Assembly (NCBI GenBank): GCA_963813345.1
Contig: CAWEYR010000027.1
Span: 50,493-114,492 of the forward strand
Source of the DNA: CAWDDA01 sp963813345
GTDB lineage: Bacteria; Acidobacteriota; Blastocatellia; RBC074
DNA length: 64,000 nucleotides
Direction of reading: 5' to 3'
The notes under the pieces are model-generated. The model had not been told where the DNA came from. It was given only the letters and a program-made list of their open reading frames with translations, and searched no databases. Below, one piece after another: positions 34,990 through 45,482 of this stretch (within the stretch, counting starts at the first letter, position 1; each line of letters begins with the position of its first letter). The translations under genes were made by a program, and so were the position numbers.

Positions 34990-37900
34990 TCAAAAGATCA
35001 GTTTCAAACCGAACTGAATCTGTCGTGGAGTGCCGACAATACCGGTGATCGTTCCGGCATTCCCTGCGCCAATGGCCGCGTTTGGCAAATCGAATTGCGG
35101 TGTGTTGAACAGATTGAAAAACTCAGTGCGGAACTGCAGCTTGACGCTTTCAACGATGCGGAACTCCTTGAAGAGCGAAAAGTCGAAGTTCGTTCGCCCC
35201 GGACCATAAAGGATATTCCGGCCCGAGTTTCCATAAGTGAATTGTGCGGGCGTGGCAAACGCTGTGGTGTCGAACCACCGGTCGACTGTCGGGTCCTCCA
35301 ACTCGCCGCTGCCTATGCGATCAGGACGGCTGCCAGTGCCGGTATTCACCGTCGCCGAATTGGCTGTCGGCGTGAAAGGCAGCCCCGTTTGAGTCGAGAA
35401 GATCCCGTTGATGTGCCAGCCACCGAGCGCGTACTCGGCCGCACCGCCGCTATTGAGCCATGTGCGCCCCTTTCCAAAAGGCAGCGCGTAATTCCAGGCA
35501 ACGCTGAATCGATGCCGGATGTCGAACGGCGAGTTACCGCGATCAGCCCAGCGATTTCGCGGGTCTTGCGGTAGCGGGCCATCGGCACCCCCCCAAAGCT
35601 TTGGCCCACCGTATCAATCGAGTGACCCCAGGTGTAGGAGAGCAATCCCGTGAGACCGTGCGTTAGTCGCTTCTCGGCGCTGAACTGAAATGCATGATAT
35701 GAGGCCAGGCCATCAGACACTGCCCACGTTACATCAGCAAGCGTCGGCCTCACTGCAAAGAATGGCCTGCGATTATTGACCGCGCCCGCGACCCGGCACC
35801 GCCTGGTTGAGATTGTAGTTCGCGTCGAGATGACGGCCGAGATTCCCGACATACGATGCTTTGAGCAATATCGATGATGGCAGCTCGTGTTCGAGCAGTC
35901 AGATTGAACTGCTCGGCATAACCAGGTTGATAGTCCGGATCAACGCCGATTACGCTTCCACTCGGATTGTCTGCGAGCCGCAGATCGAGCGGTGGAATCG
36001 TCGGAAAACCGTCACTCACGCGCCGCGTCACAAAAAAGTTTCCAGGCGAAAAGCTGTAGATCGGTCCGAATGGTACGTGGCGTTGCAGCCTCAAAGCGTT
36101 GCCGCCATGGCCGGCCGTGTTCCAGAAGATGCCGGCTCCTCCGCGCACTACAGTCTTTTGCGTTATCTGATAAGCAAAACCAAAGCGCGGAGCAAAGCCT
36201 TTTTTGAAAGTGTTGACACCCGCGCTCCTGCTCACACCATTGCGCCCCGCCACAAGAACAGTTGCTGTCGTTGGGTCAAAATTCGCCCATCGATCGGCAA
36301 CTTCGTTGTAAGGCGTATCGAGTTCGTATCGAAGACCGATGTTCAATGTCAGTCTGGACGACACGCGCCAATCGTCGGCGACATATAAACTGTACTCAGT
36401 CCCTCGAATGCCGACCCACGCGAGCAGATAGTCCTGTTCAATCAGGCTCGGCGCGCCGAGGAGAAATGCGGCCATTGCATTGCCGCCGGTATTGTTGGCG
36501 GGGTTGTTTGTAATGTTTGGCGCAAAGTTGAAGCGGCCATTGCCGCGATTAGTCTGGTACTCGGTCAAGTGGCGTCGGCGAATGTCCAGCCCGGTCTTGA
36601 CCGTATGCGCGCTTCCCGTGAAGGTCAGATTCCCCACGTATTGAAACGTGTTCTCGACCCTCAGAATCGGCAGCGATCTGCTATGACCTATGCCCGTATA
36701 TCCGGCAGGGCTAAAGATCGGAATTGCGTTCTGTTGCTCCTGCTGATTGGCGTTTGGCACACCGAGCTTGATCCCGAGTTGATCGCCCTCTTCGACATCT
36801 GCCTGAGTGAAATCGAGGTCAAAGCGCGCATAGCCCGCTCTAAGATCCAGAACCATCTTCGGCGAGATCACGTACACCCAATTGAGCACTGCATGCTGCG
36901 CACGCAACGTCGAAGTGCCGGCAAACGTGTCTTCATTGCCGAGACCAACAGCCTTTGACAAGCCGGGAAGCTGAACGGGCGCAAATGTGAACGGATTCGT
37001 AGTCGCTGTCTTCGACCACGAATAGCGACCAAAAAAGCTGTGGCTTTCGTTCTGACTGTGGTCTATGCGAATGTCGTATTGATCCCAGTCCTGCTTGCGC
37101 GTCGGTGTCGTAACCAGGTTGTTAACCAGAGCTGAAGTTGTCGGTAGCGGATAAGCGGCTAACAACTTGGCCGAGACCGGGTCCCAGCGGTCTTGCGGGA
37201 TGCGATTGTTAAGAAATGGCTGGCGCGTAAAAGTCGTGCCGGTCTGAACTGTCGTCGCTGGATCGAAGATACCTCCTGCAACTTCGCCAAAATCTCCTTG
37301 CCGCATTCTGAGTGTCGGCACGGTGTTTACAAAGACGCGACCCAGCCTTTGTCGAAATCCGTCATAGTCACCAAAGAAGAACGTCTTGCCTTTGATGATC
37401 GGCCCGCCAATCGCACCGCCAAACTGGTTCTGCTTGAACGGCGGTTTCTCTTGTCCCGCGCGATTAGCGAAGAAGTTATTCGCATCAAGCACGTCATTTC
37501 GCAGGAATTCGTAAGCCACTCCGTGGAACTGGTTGCCGCCAGACTTAGTGACAACGTTCACCTGTCCGCCAGGATTGCGTCCCTGTTCAGCGGAAAACAG
37601 ATTGGTCTGGATCTTGAATTCTTTGATGGCTTCGACTGCAGGGCGCACCACGATGGCAAGCGTCAGGCGGTCGTTATTATCTATCCCGTCGTAAAGATAA
37701 TTGTTCGAGCTTTCGCGATTCCCGTTCACAAAGAGCTCGGTGCCTGGCCGAAGATCGTCCGGGCGCGTTCCGCTCATGATCGTGCCTCGCATCCCGTATC
37801 CCGTGCCCGTAACGCCGGGGCTCAAGATTGCGAGCTGCACAAAGTTGCGCCCGTTGAGCGGCAGATCCTGCACCTGCGTTTCCTGAATGACGCTTCCAAG

Positions 37901-38307
37901 AACAGACGATTGGCTTTCGAGCAGTGGCGACGTGCTTTCGATAAGGACCGTTTCGCCTACCTGCCCCACCTGCAAATCAACATCGATCTGCGCACGTTGA
38001 TTCACCTGCAAGTCGACTCCCGTGCGCTCGACCTTGCGAAAGCCCTGAGCTTCGACGGTGAGCGCATAACGTCCAGGTTGCAACGACGTAAAAACGTAAT
38101 TGCCGTCCGAAGCAGTCGTCAATGATCGGCGACGCCGGTGGCTTCATTTGTGATAGTGACTTTTGCACCGCGCACGACTGCACCGGAATCGTCTTTAACC
38201 GTGCCAACGAGATCGGCAGTTGTGACTTGAGCGCTTGCAGTGACAGTTAATGCGAGCAGAAAGGTCAAAACGAGGAGTAGCTGGAATTTCGTTTGCGAGA
38301 GTTTCAT
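34990..38307 (-). CDS. TonB-dependent receptor-like protein with carboxypeptidase-regulatory N-terminus, frameshifted
   Basis: Signal peptide from 38307 (LLLVLTFLLALTVTASA), then a Cna-B/carboxypeptidase-regulatory segment (TADLVGTVKDDSGAVVRGAKV), a plug-like region (VQDLPLNGRNFVQLAILSPGV) and a long barrel ending in GLKLIF with a terminal Phe. This is the acidobacterial/Bacteroidetes-like OMP family that carries no clear TonB box. At least four indels lie near 38120, 35830, 35600 and 35350, in one protein of about 1105 residues. Likely uptake of oligomers or a siderophore across the outer membrane; it pairs with the adjacent dehydratase. Confidence 0.83.
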
Positions 38308-38486
38308 CGCGTCCCTCCTTTAGCATACAGGTCGCCAGGGAATGGATGTGGAAGCCCCTACAAAGCTAGTCCGGACTATGATGAGCCGCGCGCTTTGCCG
38401 TCCGCGTGCCTGATCCAGCAATTCAATGGGGTCAGTATCGCCTGAAACAAAGCCAAGTCAAGCATTAACATGTTTTCACGTATCAA

Positions 38487-38514
38487 AAACCGGGCACTAA
38501 AGGGGGCCCGGTTT
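38487..38514. terminator. Stem-loop upstream of the PQQ-propeller gene
   Basis: A 9-bp stem AAACCGGGC/GCCCGGTTT with a 10-base loop lies in the 255-bp gap between divergent genes, 49 bp before the propeller start. It lacks a clear U-run on either side, so it could be a 5' leader hairpin, not a terminator. Confidence 0.5.
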
Positions 38515-38562
38515 CGTTCTATGACATGAAGTTGGTCATCTTCAAAAAAAGAGGAGTCCATC

Positions 38563-39868
38563 ATGAAACGAGCACCCTGGATCGCTCTGCTGGCGACCTT
38601 CGTCCTTTTAACTATTGCGGCTTCGGCGCAGAACGTTGGCAAAGCCTGGTGGCCTCAATTTAGAGGACCGGGCTCCGCGGGACTTGGTGAGGGCAGACCG
38701 CCCGTTCAATTTGGCCCCGACCAAAACGTTCTCTGGAAGACCGCCGTAGCGTCAGGGCTGTCATCGCCCATCATCTGGGAAGGGCGTATCTTCCTGACAG
38801 AATTTGATCGGGCGAAGAAACAACTCGCAACTCTGTGCATCGATCGGCGCAACGGCAAGGTCCTGTGGCGGCGTGCTGTCACGCCGGAACAGATCGAAAA
38901 GGTCCACGACCTCAGCAGCCCTGCCGGCTCCACGCCAGTCACGGACGGTGAGCGTGTTTATGTCTACTTCGGGTCTTACGGACTACTGTGCTACGACCTG
39001 GACGGAAATCAGAAATGGGAGCGACGCCTCGCTTTGCCCGAGAATCCCTATGGGGCTGTCGCCTCACCAATAGTTGCCGGTGACCTGCTGGTGCTTAATC
39101 ATCAAGGGAAGGAGTCCTACCTGCTCGGCGTAAATCGCCGCGACGGCAGGACAGTCTGGAAAACGGATCGATCAAAGTTTCAGTATGGATGGTCGACTCC
39201 CGTTCACTGGCGTCACGACGGCGTCGACGAGATCGTTGTGCTGGGAGGCGACTTTGAGCCGAACCAGCGTCTGATGGCATACAGTCTCGCGGATGGTTCG
39301 GAACGATGGTGGGTCGGAGGATTGCCGCCATGCCGGCAAGAGCACGCCGGTCATCGGCGGCGGTCTCCTGTTCTTCGCGGCGCCCGACATCATCATGGAA
39401 GTGGCCGCGGAGAAACGAAACCCTGAACGAGCAGCTCAGATTTACGCTAACAACGCGTCTCGAGTAATGGCTGTTCGGCCTGGAAGCAAGGGTGAAATCA
39501 ATCAGACAAGCATTGCATGGACCGAGCGAAAGGGCGTGCCCGGAGTTCCCTCACCTTTGTACTATGACGGACGACTTTACACTGTGCAGAACGGCGGAAT
39601 TATTTTCTGTCGCAATGCAAAAACCGGCGAGTTGATTTATAGCGGCAGGCTGGGAGCACTCGGGTATTACTATTCCTCACCTGTTGCCGCCGACCACCGA
39701 ATCTACATTGCATCCGCCGAAGGCGAAGTAGTTGTATTGGATGCCGGCGCAACGTTGAAAATACTCGCCACGAACAAGTTTGAGAGTACGATCCTTGCTA
39801 CTCCGGCCCTTGTCGAAGACAAGATCTACTTGAGGACCGAAGGCTACTTGTACGCTTTGGGAAAGTGA
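38563..39868 (+). CDS. PQQ-binding-like beta-propeller, secreted, one frameshift
   Basis: ATG 38563 follows AGAGGAGTCC. Signal peptide (IALLATFVLLTIAASAQ), then propeller blades with repeated W-tryptophan motifs (NGKVLWRRAVTP, DGNQKWERRLALP, DGRTVWKTDRSK, DGSERWWVGGL). One indel near 39315 splits the protein; the second part continues KSTPVIGGGLLFFAAPD and ends YLYALGK. About 435 residues. It lacks the catalytic residues of quinoprotein dehydrogenases and looks like the BamB/WD-like propeller scaffold. Confidence 0.83.
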
Positions 39869-39875
39869 AACTCCC

Positions 39876-39966
39876 ATTTGGAGTGCGGCGGCTCGGCGCC
39901 GCTTTAGTCCGCTCGAATAGTCGGTCACGAAGACTGAAAGCGGCGCCGGGTCGCCGCACTCCAAAT
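39876..39966. repeat. Palindromic element, family E (TTTGGAGTGCGGCGGC)
   Basis: Left arm ATTTGGAGTGCGGCGGCTCG at 39876, right arm ending GTCGCCGCACTCCAAAT at 39966, with CGGCGCCG near the centre. Other copies lie at 45103-45140 (left half only) and 63803-63894 (complete). It sits directly after a propeller gene stop. Confidence 0.85.
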
Positions 39967-40063
39967 CGTGCTCCAAAAGTTAGCGTGGATTTGATTTGAC
40001 GTGCGCAGAGCCCTTCCATAGACTGCGTCTTCATCCCTCACAGTCACGTCATAAGGAAGAATC

Positions 40064-43000
40064 GATGTCCACCTTTGGCCACCACGCAATTCGTTTACGA
40101 TCCATTGTTTCGTTAAGTACAGCCGCAGTTCTCTGCCTCGTTATTGGAATGCTCGCATTGGTGCGTTCCTCTTTCGCGCTTACCAATGGTGGCAGTATCA
40201 CAGCTCTGGGCGTGCCGCTGGTGGAAAACTTCGACTCGCTCGCGTCGACAGGCACCTGGACGGACAACTCAACGATTCCAGGCTGGTACTCGACCCGAAC
40301 CACGTACAACTCGGGGACGGGATCTTCAAATACCGGGGCCTTGTATAGCTTTGGCGTAGCGGGAGTGAATCCCGTCACCGATCGCGCCCTGGGCTCTGTT
40401 GCCTCCGGAAGTACCGGAACGATCTATCAGGCTGCGAGGCTGACGAACAACACAGGCGCGACGATCACGTCCCTGAACATTAGTTACATTGGTGAACAAT
40501 GGCGAAATGGCGGAAATACCACTTCTCATACACTCACGTTTCAGTATCAGATCGCAAATCCCGGAGCCGTAACCGGCGCGAATAGTCCGTCAAGCGGTTG
40601 GACTCCATTCGCGGGTCTGAATTTCACCGGTCCGGTAACCGGCAGCTACTGCTGCGGCACTCGATGGAAATGCAACTGGAAACCGGATCGCCATATCCGC
40701 GACGCTGCCAGTCTCAGTGAACCCTGGTCAGGAGATATGGTTGAGATGGCAGGACCCTGATGACGGCGGCAGCGATCACGGGCTGGCGATCGACGATTTC
40801 TCGGTCACGGCCGCAGGAGTGGTGACTCCGACTCCCACACCTACTCCGACTCCGACTCCTACTCCGACCCCACACCAACTCCGGTTCCTGGCGGAGGCGT
40901 TGTCATCAGTCAGGTATATGGCGGAGGCGGCAATAGCGGCGCGACACTCAAGAACGATTTCATCGAGATCATCAATCGCAGCGGCAGCGCAGTCAATCTG
41001 AGTGGATGGTCGGTTCAATACGCATCTGCGACGCAAGCCAACTGGCAGGTTACGCCACTGCACAAACTTTGTCCTTCAGCCTGGTCAGTATTACCTCATT
41101 CAGGAAGCTGCCGGTACAACCGGCGGAAGCGTTGACCTCCCGACACCGGACGCCACAGGAGACAATCTGGCATGGGTGGGACCGCCGGTAAGATCGCTCT
41201 TGGTCAGCAACGCTACGCCGCTGACGGGCAATTGTCCTTCGGACCCCGCAATCATGGATTTTGTCGGATACGGTGGAGCGAACTGCTTTGAAGGATCAGG
41301 TGCGGCGCCAACTCTCTCGAATACCACGGCAGCGATACGGGGCAATGGTGGCTGTCGCGATACCAACGACAATGCTAGTGACTTTATCGCCGGCACGCCA
41401 AACCCGCGGAATACTTCGTCTCCGCTGAACGATTGCACCATCCTGACAGGTACTGGATCAGCGAATCCCAGTACGGTTCAGGCGGGAGACACCACCACCT
41501 TATCGGTCGTTGTCTTTCCAGCTCCGAATCCACCAAGTACCGGCATCACTGTAGTCGGTGACCTCTCTTCAATTGGCGGCGCTGTCAGCCAGCCATTCAC
41601 TGGCGCAGGAAATACATTCTCGTTCGTCGCAACAGTGGGAGTGGCGACCACAGCCGGGATGAAATCTTTGCCAATTGTGATCTCGGATGCCGAGGGCCGT
41701 TCGTTCGCGACGAGCATTGCTCTGAGTGTCCTGTCGGCAGGCCCGCCTGATCACCTGGTGATCAGTCAGGTCTACGGTGGCGGCGGTAACTCGGGTGCGA
41801 CTTTCACAAATGACTTTGTAGAGCTCTACAACCCGACAGCAGCAACTGTGACGGTCACTGGCTGGACACTGCAGTATTCTTCGGCCGCCGGTACATCGTG
41901 GACAAACAAACAGCCGATCGGTGGATTCATCGGACCGGGTGAGTATTTTCTTGTCAGCCTGGCATCGGAGGGGCAAACGGGATGCCGCTTCCAGTTGCTC
42001 CGAACATTTCCGGCGAAGTGAACATGGCTGCAGGCGCAGGCAAGATTGCACTCGTCAGAAACTCTGACTCACTTGCCGGAGCGTGTCCTGTAGGGGCTGA
42101 TCCTGACATCGTCGATTTTGTCGGTTACGGAACAACTGCGAACTGCCGGGAGGGCAGTGCCAATGCTCCGACCGGAACCAACACCACGGCGTTGTTGCGA
42201 AAAGCGAACGGACTCACGGACACTGATCAAAATAGTGCCGACTTCATCAGTGGAGTTCCAAATCCGCGTCGCACCGCACCCATAGTCGAATTGGGACCGT
42301 GGGTGGCAAATACTGATCCCATTACAGGCGGTGCAAACGCGCCGTACGACGCGACGATTACTGTCGACTTCAGCGAACCCGTCACTGTCGATCCCGGCTG
42401 GTTTGATATCAGCTGTCCGTCCGGCCAGCACAACAGTGCGACCGTCGCCTCCTACAACAGTTCAAAGGGATTTCTGATCACTCCGAATGTCAGCTTTCAG
42501 TTTGGTGAGCAGTGCACGATCACTATCTTTAAGGACAAGGTTCACGATCAGGATACGGATGACAGCGGTGCAGATACTGACGGTTTGCTGGTGGACTACA
42601 ACTGGTCATTCCTGGTGGTCGGGGCGGGAGCTCCGGCGCCTTACCCGCCGAGCGTCCATCTGACGATGGGGAATCCATCGAATGCGACTCCGCTTTTGTC
42701 AGATCCCAAACAATTACCTGATGGAGAAGCCAGCCCTGGCGATCTCCTACAACAGAGACAAAGGCATACCGAACTGGGTCAGCTGGCACCTCGAGCCGGC
42801 GTGGTTCGGGACCTTGACGAGAGTTGATACATTCCGTGCTGACCCCGCGTTCCGCCTGACTGGTACCGTGTCCAGTCAACCGATTATTTCGCGAGCGGCT
42901 TTGATCGCGGTCATATGACGCCAAACGCGGATCGCGATAACGAGAATCGCATTCCAAACAATCAAGAGACCTACTTGATGACGAACATTGTTCCGCAAGT

Positions 43001-45089
43001 CGCCGGACAATAATCAGGGACCCTGGGCTGATTTTGAGAATTTCCTTCGCAGTGAGCTGACAACAAACGGCAATCAGGAGATGTACATCATTTCCGGCGC
43101 TCACGGAGTTGGTGGAACGGGCTCGAATGGCGGCATCACGACATCGATTGCAGGTGGGCAGGTAACAGTTCCGGCATTCACCTGGAAGGTGGTTCTGGTT
43201 CTTCCGTTGGGCGACGACGACATTTCACGCGCCAGCTGCTCATCCAGGACGATGGCCATTCTGATGCCAAACACACAGGGGATCAGAAATGATCCGTGGC
43301 AGAACTATCTGACCACGGTGGATTCGATCGAGGCGCTGACAGGCTACAACTTCTTCTCAAACCTGCCGGAGGCACGTGCAGAGCTGTATTGAGGCCGGAG
43401 TGAACGGAGTGAACCCGCCAGGTACTGCAAATCAGACTGCAAGTACGACAGAAGATTCAGCGGTGACAATCACGTTGCAAGCACTGATGCCCAACGACAA
43501 CACGCCCATATTCAGCATTACAGGAAATGGGCCGTTGAACGGTTCGCTCGGCAGCATCAGCGCGGCTTCGTGCACGAGTGGCAGCTGCAGCGCTACCGTA
43601 CTCTTTACTCCGAACACGGATTTCAACGGGAGCGATAGTTTCAACTTCAAGGTCACGGACGGAAGTCTTGAATCAAACGTGGCAACGGTAAGCATTAGTG
43701 TGCCGGAGGTGAACGACGCGGTTACTGCCAACGGCGATGCTGCAGTAACTACAGAAAACATGACGCTCAATCTCGGAGTCGCGACCCTCACAGGCAACGA
43801 CAGTGCAGGACCTGCGAACGAGAGTGCGCAAATACTCAGTCTGATCAATGTGACAGCAACAGCCGATACGCACGGCTCCGTGACATTGGCAAATGGTGTT
43901 GTTTCGTATTCACCGATCCTGGCTACAGCGGACCGGCGTCATTCAACTATCAGGTTTGTGACAATGGTACAACCGGAGGTGCGGCTGACTTCCTGTGCTC
44001 TATCGGAACTGTGAATGTAACGGTGATTGCACTGCCGGATACACAACCACCCGTGATCAGCTGTAACTCGGACATCATTGCGGATTTCGATCCGGCCGTG
44101 AACGGAGCCGTGGTGAACTACACTGCACCGATAGGCACCGACAATCGGCCCGGTGCAGTAACAATGCAGACCGCGGGATTGCCCGGCGGATCCATTTTTC
44201 CTGCTGGTACCACGACGAATACGTTTACGGTGACTGATGCTGCGGAGAACACAGCCTCTTGCAGTTTCAAGGTGACAGTGGCGCTGACTTCACTGATTGG
44301 ATTGGATAGCGTTTCGATCAGTGGAGCCGCATATGCCGACAGCTTCGATTCGAGCCTTGGCTATTCTGCATCAAAGGGAAGCCTCGCCAATGTCTACAGC
44401 AATGGGACTATCACGCTGGCGAACAGCGGGTCAGTCAAAGGCAATGTCCGATCCACGCGGGCAGGTGTCGTCTTGTCGGGAGCGGCACGGGTAACCGGAA
44501 ATGCGACTGCAGGTACGTTGGTATCCACCTCGGGGAGTGCGAGTGTCGGAGGCAGCATCACAAATAATGCGATCGCTCCACTGATGACTCTCCCTTCCGT
44601 CCCGGCGTGCGGTCCACCTTACAGCTCCAATAGCGGAATCAGCGGGGCATATTCCTACAACGCGGCTACTGGTGATCTGACGTTAAGTGGCACCAACATT
44701 GCAACTCTTGCAAACGGGACTTACTGCTTCCGCAATCTGACGCTGACGAATAGTGCACAACTAAGGGTCAATGGTCCTGTAGTAATCAAGCTCACGGGGA
44801 CATTCAATGTCAGCGGGGCATCGAGTGTAAACAACACCACAGGGATTCCCGGCAACCTGCGGATATCTTCGAGCTATAGCGGAGCGTCGGTGTGAATATT
44901 GTCTCCAGCAACAACGTGTTCATGATGGTCTACGCACCGCAGACGGGAGCGAGCATTTCGGGAGCGGGGACACTGCTGGGTTCGATTGCAGCCAGGACGA
45001 TTGTCATTGTGAACAGTGGCAAGGTTCACTATGACACTACGCTAAAATCTGCCTGGCCGGCATTCTGGAGTGCTGTGTTCAGTCCGTGA
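40064..45089 (+). CDS. Very large secreted multidomain protein with DNA/RNA non-specific endonuclease domain, frameshifted
   Basis: Composite of about 1,675 residues, frame changes near 40650, 40880, 41070, 41990, 42705, 42855, 42985, 43370, 43915 and 44893. Order: signal peptide (STAAVLCLVIGMLALVRSSFA); a lectin-like N-terminus; a Pro-Thr linker (PTPTPTPTP); a lamin-tail domain (GGGVVISQVYGGGGNSG); an Ig-like region; a second lamin-tail domain (ISQVYGGGGNSGATFTNDF); an SbsA/Big_5-like domain; a NUC1 endonuclease with FDRGHMTPNADR and the NNQETYLMTN region; cadherin-like and Big_9 repeats; an HYR domain (DTQPPVISCNSDI); and a C-terminal polymer-forming-like domain. Probably extracellular nucleic-acid scavenging or defence. 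Confidence 0.82.
40827..40876 (+). repeat. Pro-Thr codon repeat (ACTCCG units)
   Basis: Six-base units of ACTCC(G/C/T) encode an alternating Pro-Thr linker in the nuclease. Such tracts are prone to slippage and lie next to one of the frame changes. Confidence 0.8.
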
Positions 45090-45102
45090 CGAGCCTGAGC
45101 CG

Positions 45103-45140
45103 ATTTGGAGTGCGGCGACTTGGCGCCGCTTTGTGCGCGC
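45103..45140. repeat. Half copy of palindromic family E
   Basis: TTTGGAGTGCGGCGACTTGG followed by CGCCGCTTTG matches the left arm of the elements at 39876 and 63803. The right arm is absent, so this is a degenerate or truncated copy just after the nuclease stop. Confidence 0.75.
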
Positions 45141-45482
45141 GCACCAAGAGATCGCGCGAGATGGTAGGATCGCCCGGTTCAATCTGGCCATGCACGACTG
45201 GCTTGATTTCATTCGCAAGCTAGGCGTCTTGCGACAAGCGGTGGTTCCCCCCGCTGCTTTTTCACCGCGTCAGCCAGAGTAGTCCTTATTTCAACCAGTG
45301 CTTGTTTCCTCGTCGCTGAGTCTGAGGAACTCTTCGGCAGAAATGAAGCGCGATCCGGCGCTCGCCAAAATCAACTTCCATCAAATCCCATTGTTCGGTC
45401 TGTAAGTGCCCTTGCGCGGGTTTTGTTCGGCTGCAGCTTTACGAGCTACAATAACGTACTTGCCAAGCGGGAGGTGGACAGA
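45141..45482. other. Intergenic gap, no supported gene
   Basis: 342 bp. A short forward stretch (MHDWLDFIRKLGVLRQAV) and a short reverse stretch (FISAEEFLRLSDEETSTG) look protein-like but have no plausible start or known family. The region contains the promoter of the sigma-54 regulator downstream. Confidence 0.4.

Noticed and set aside
37193..38125. 310-codon plus-strand frame opposite the TonB-like receptor
   Set aside because: Receptor homology on the minus strand is strong over this entire range.
38487..38514. Rho-independent terminator for the receptor gene
   Set aside because: It lies upstream of the receptor start rather than after its stop, and lacks a U-run. It is kept only as a stem-loop.
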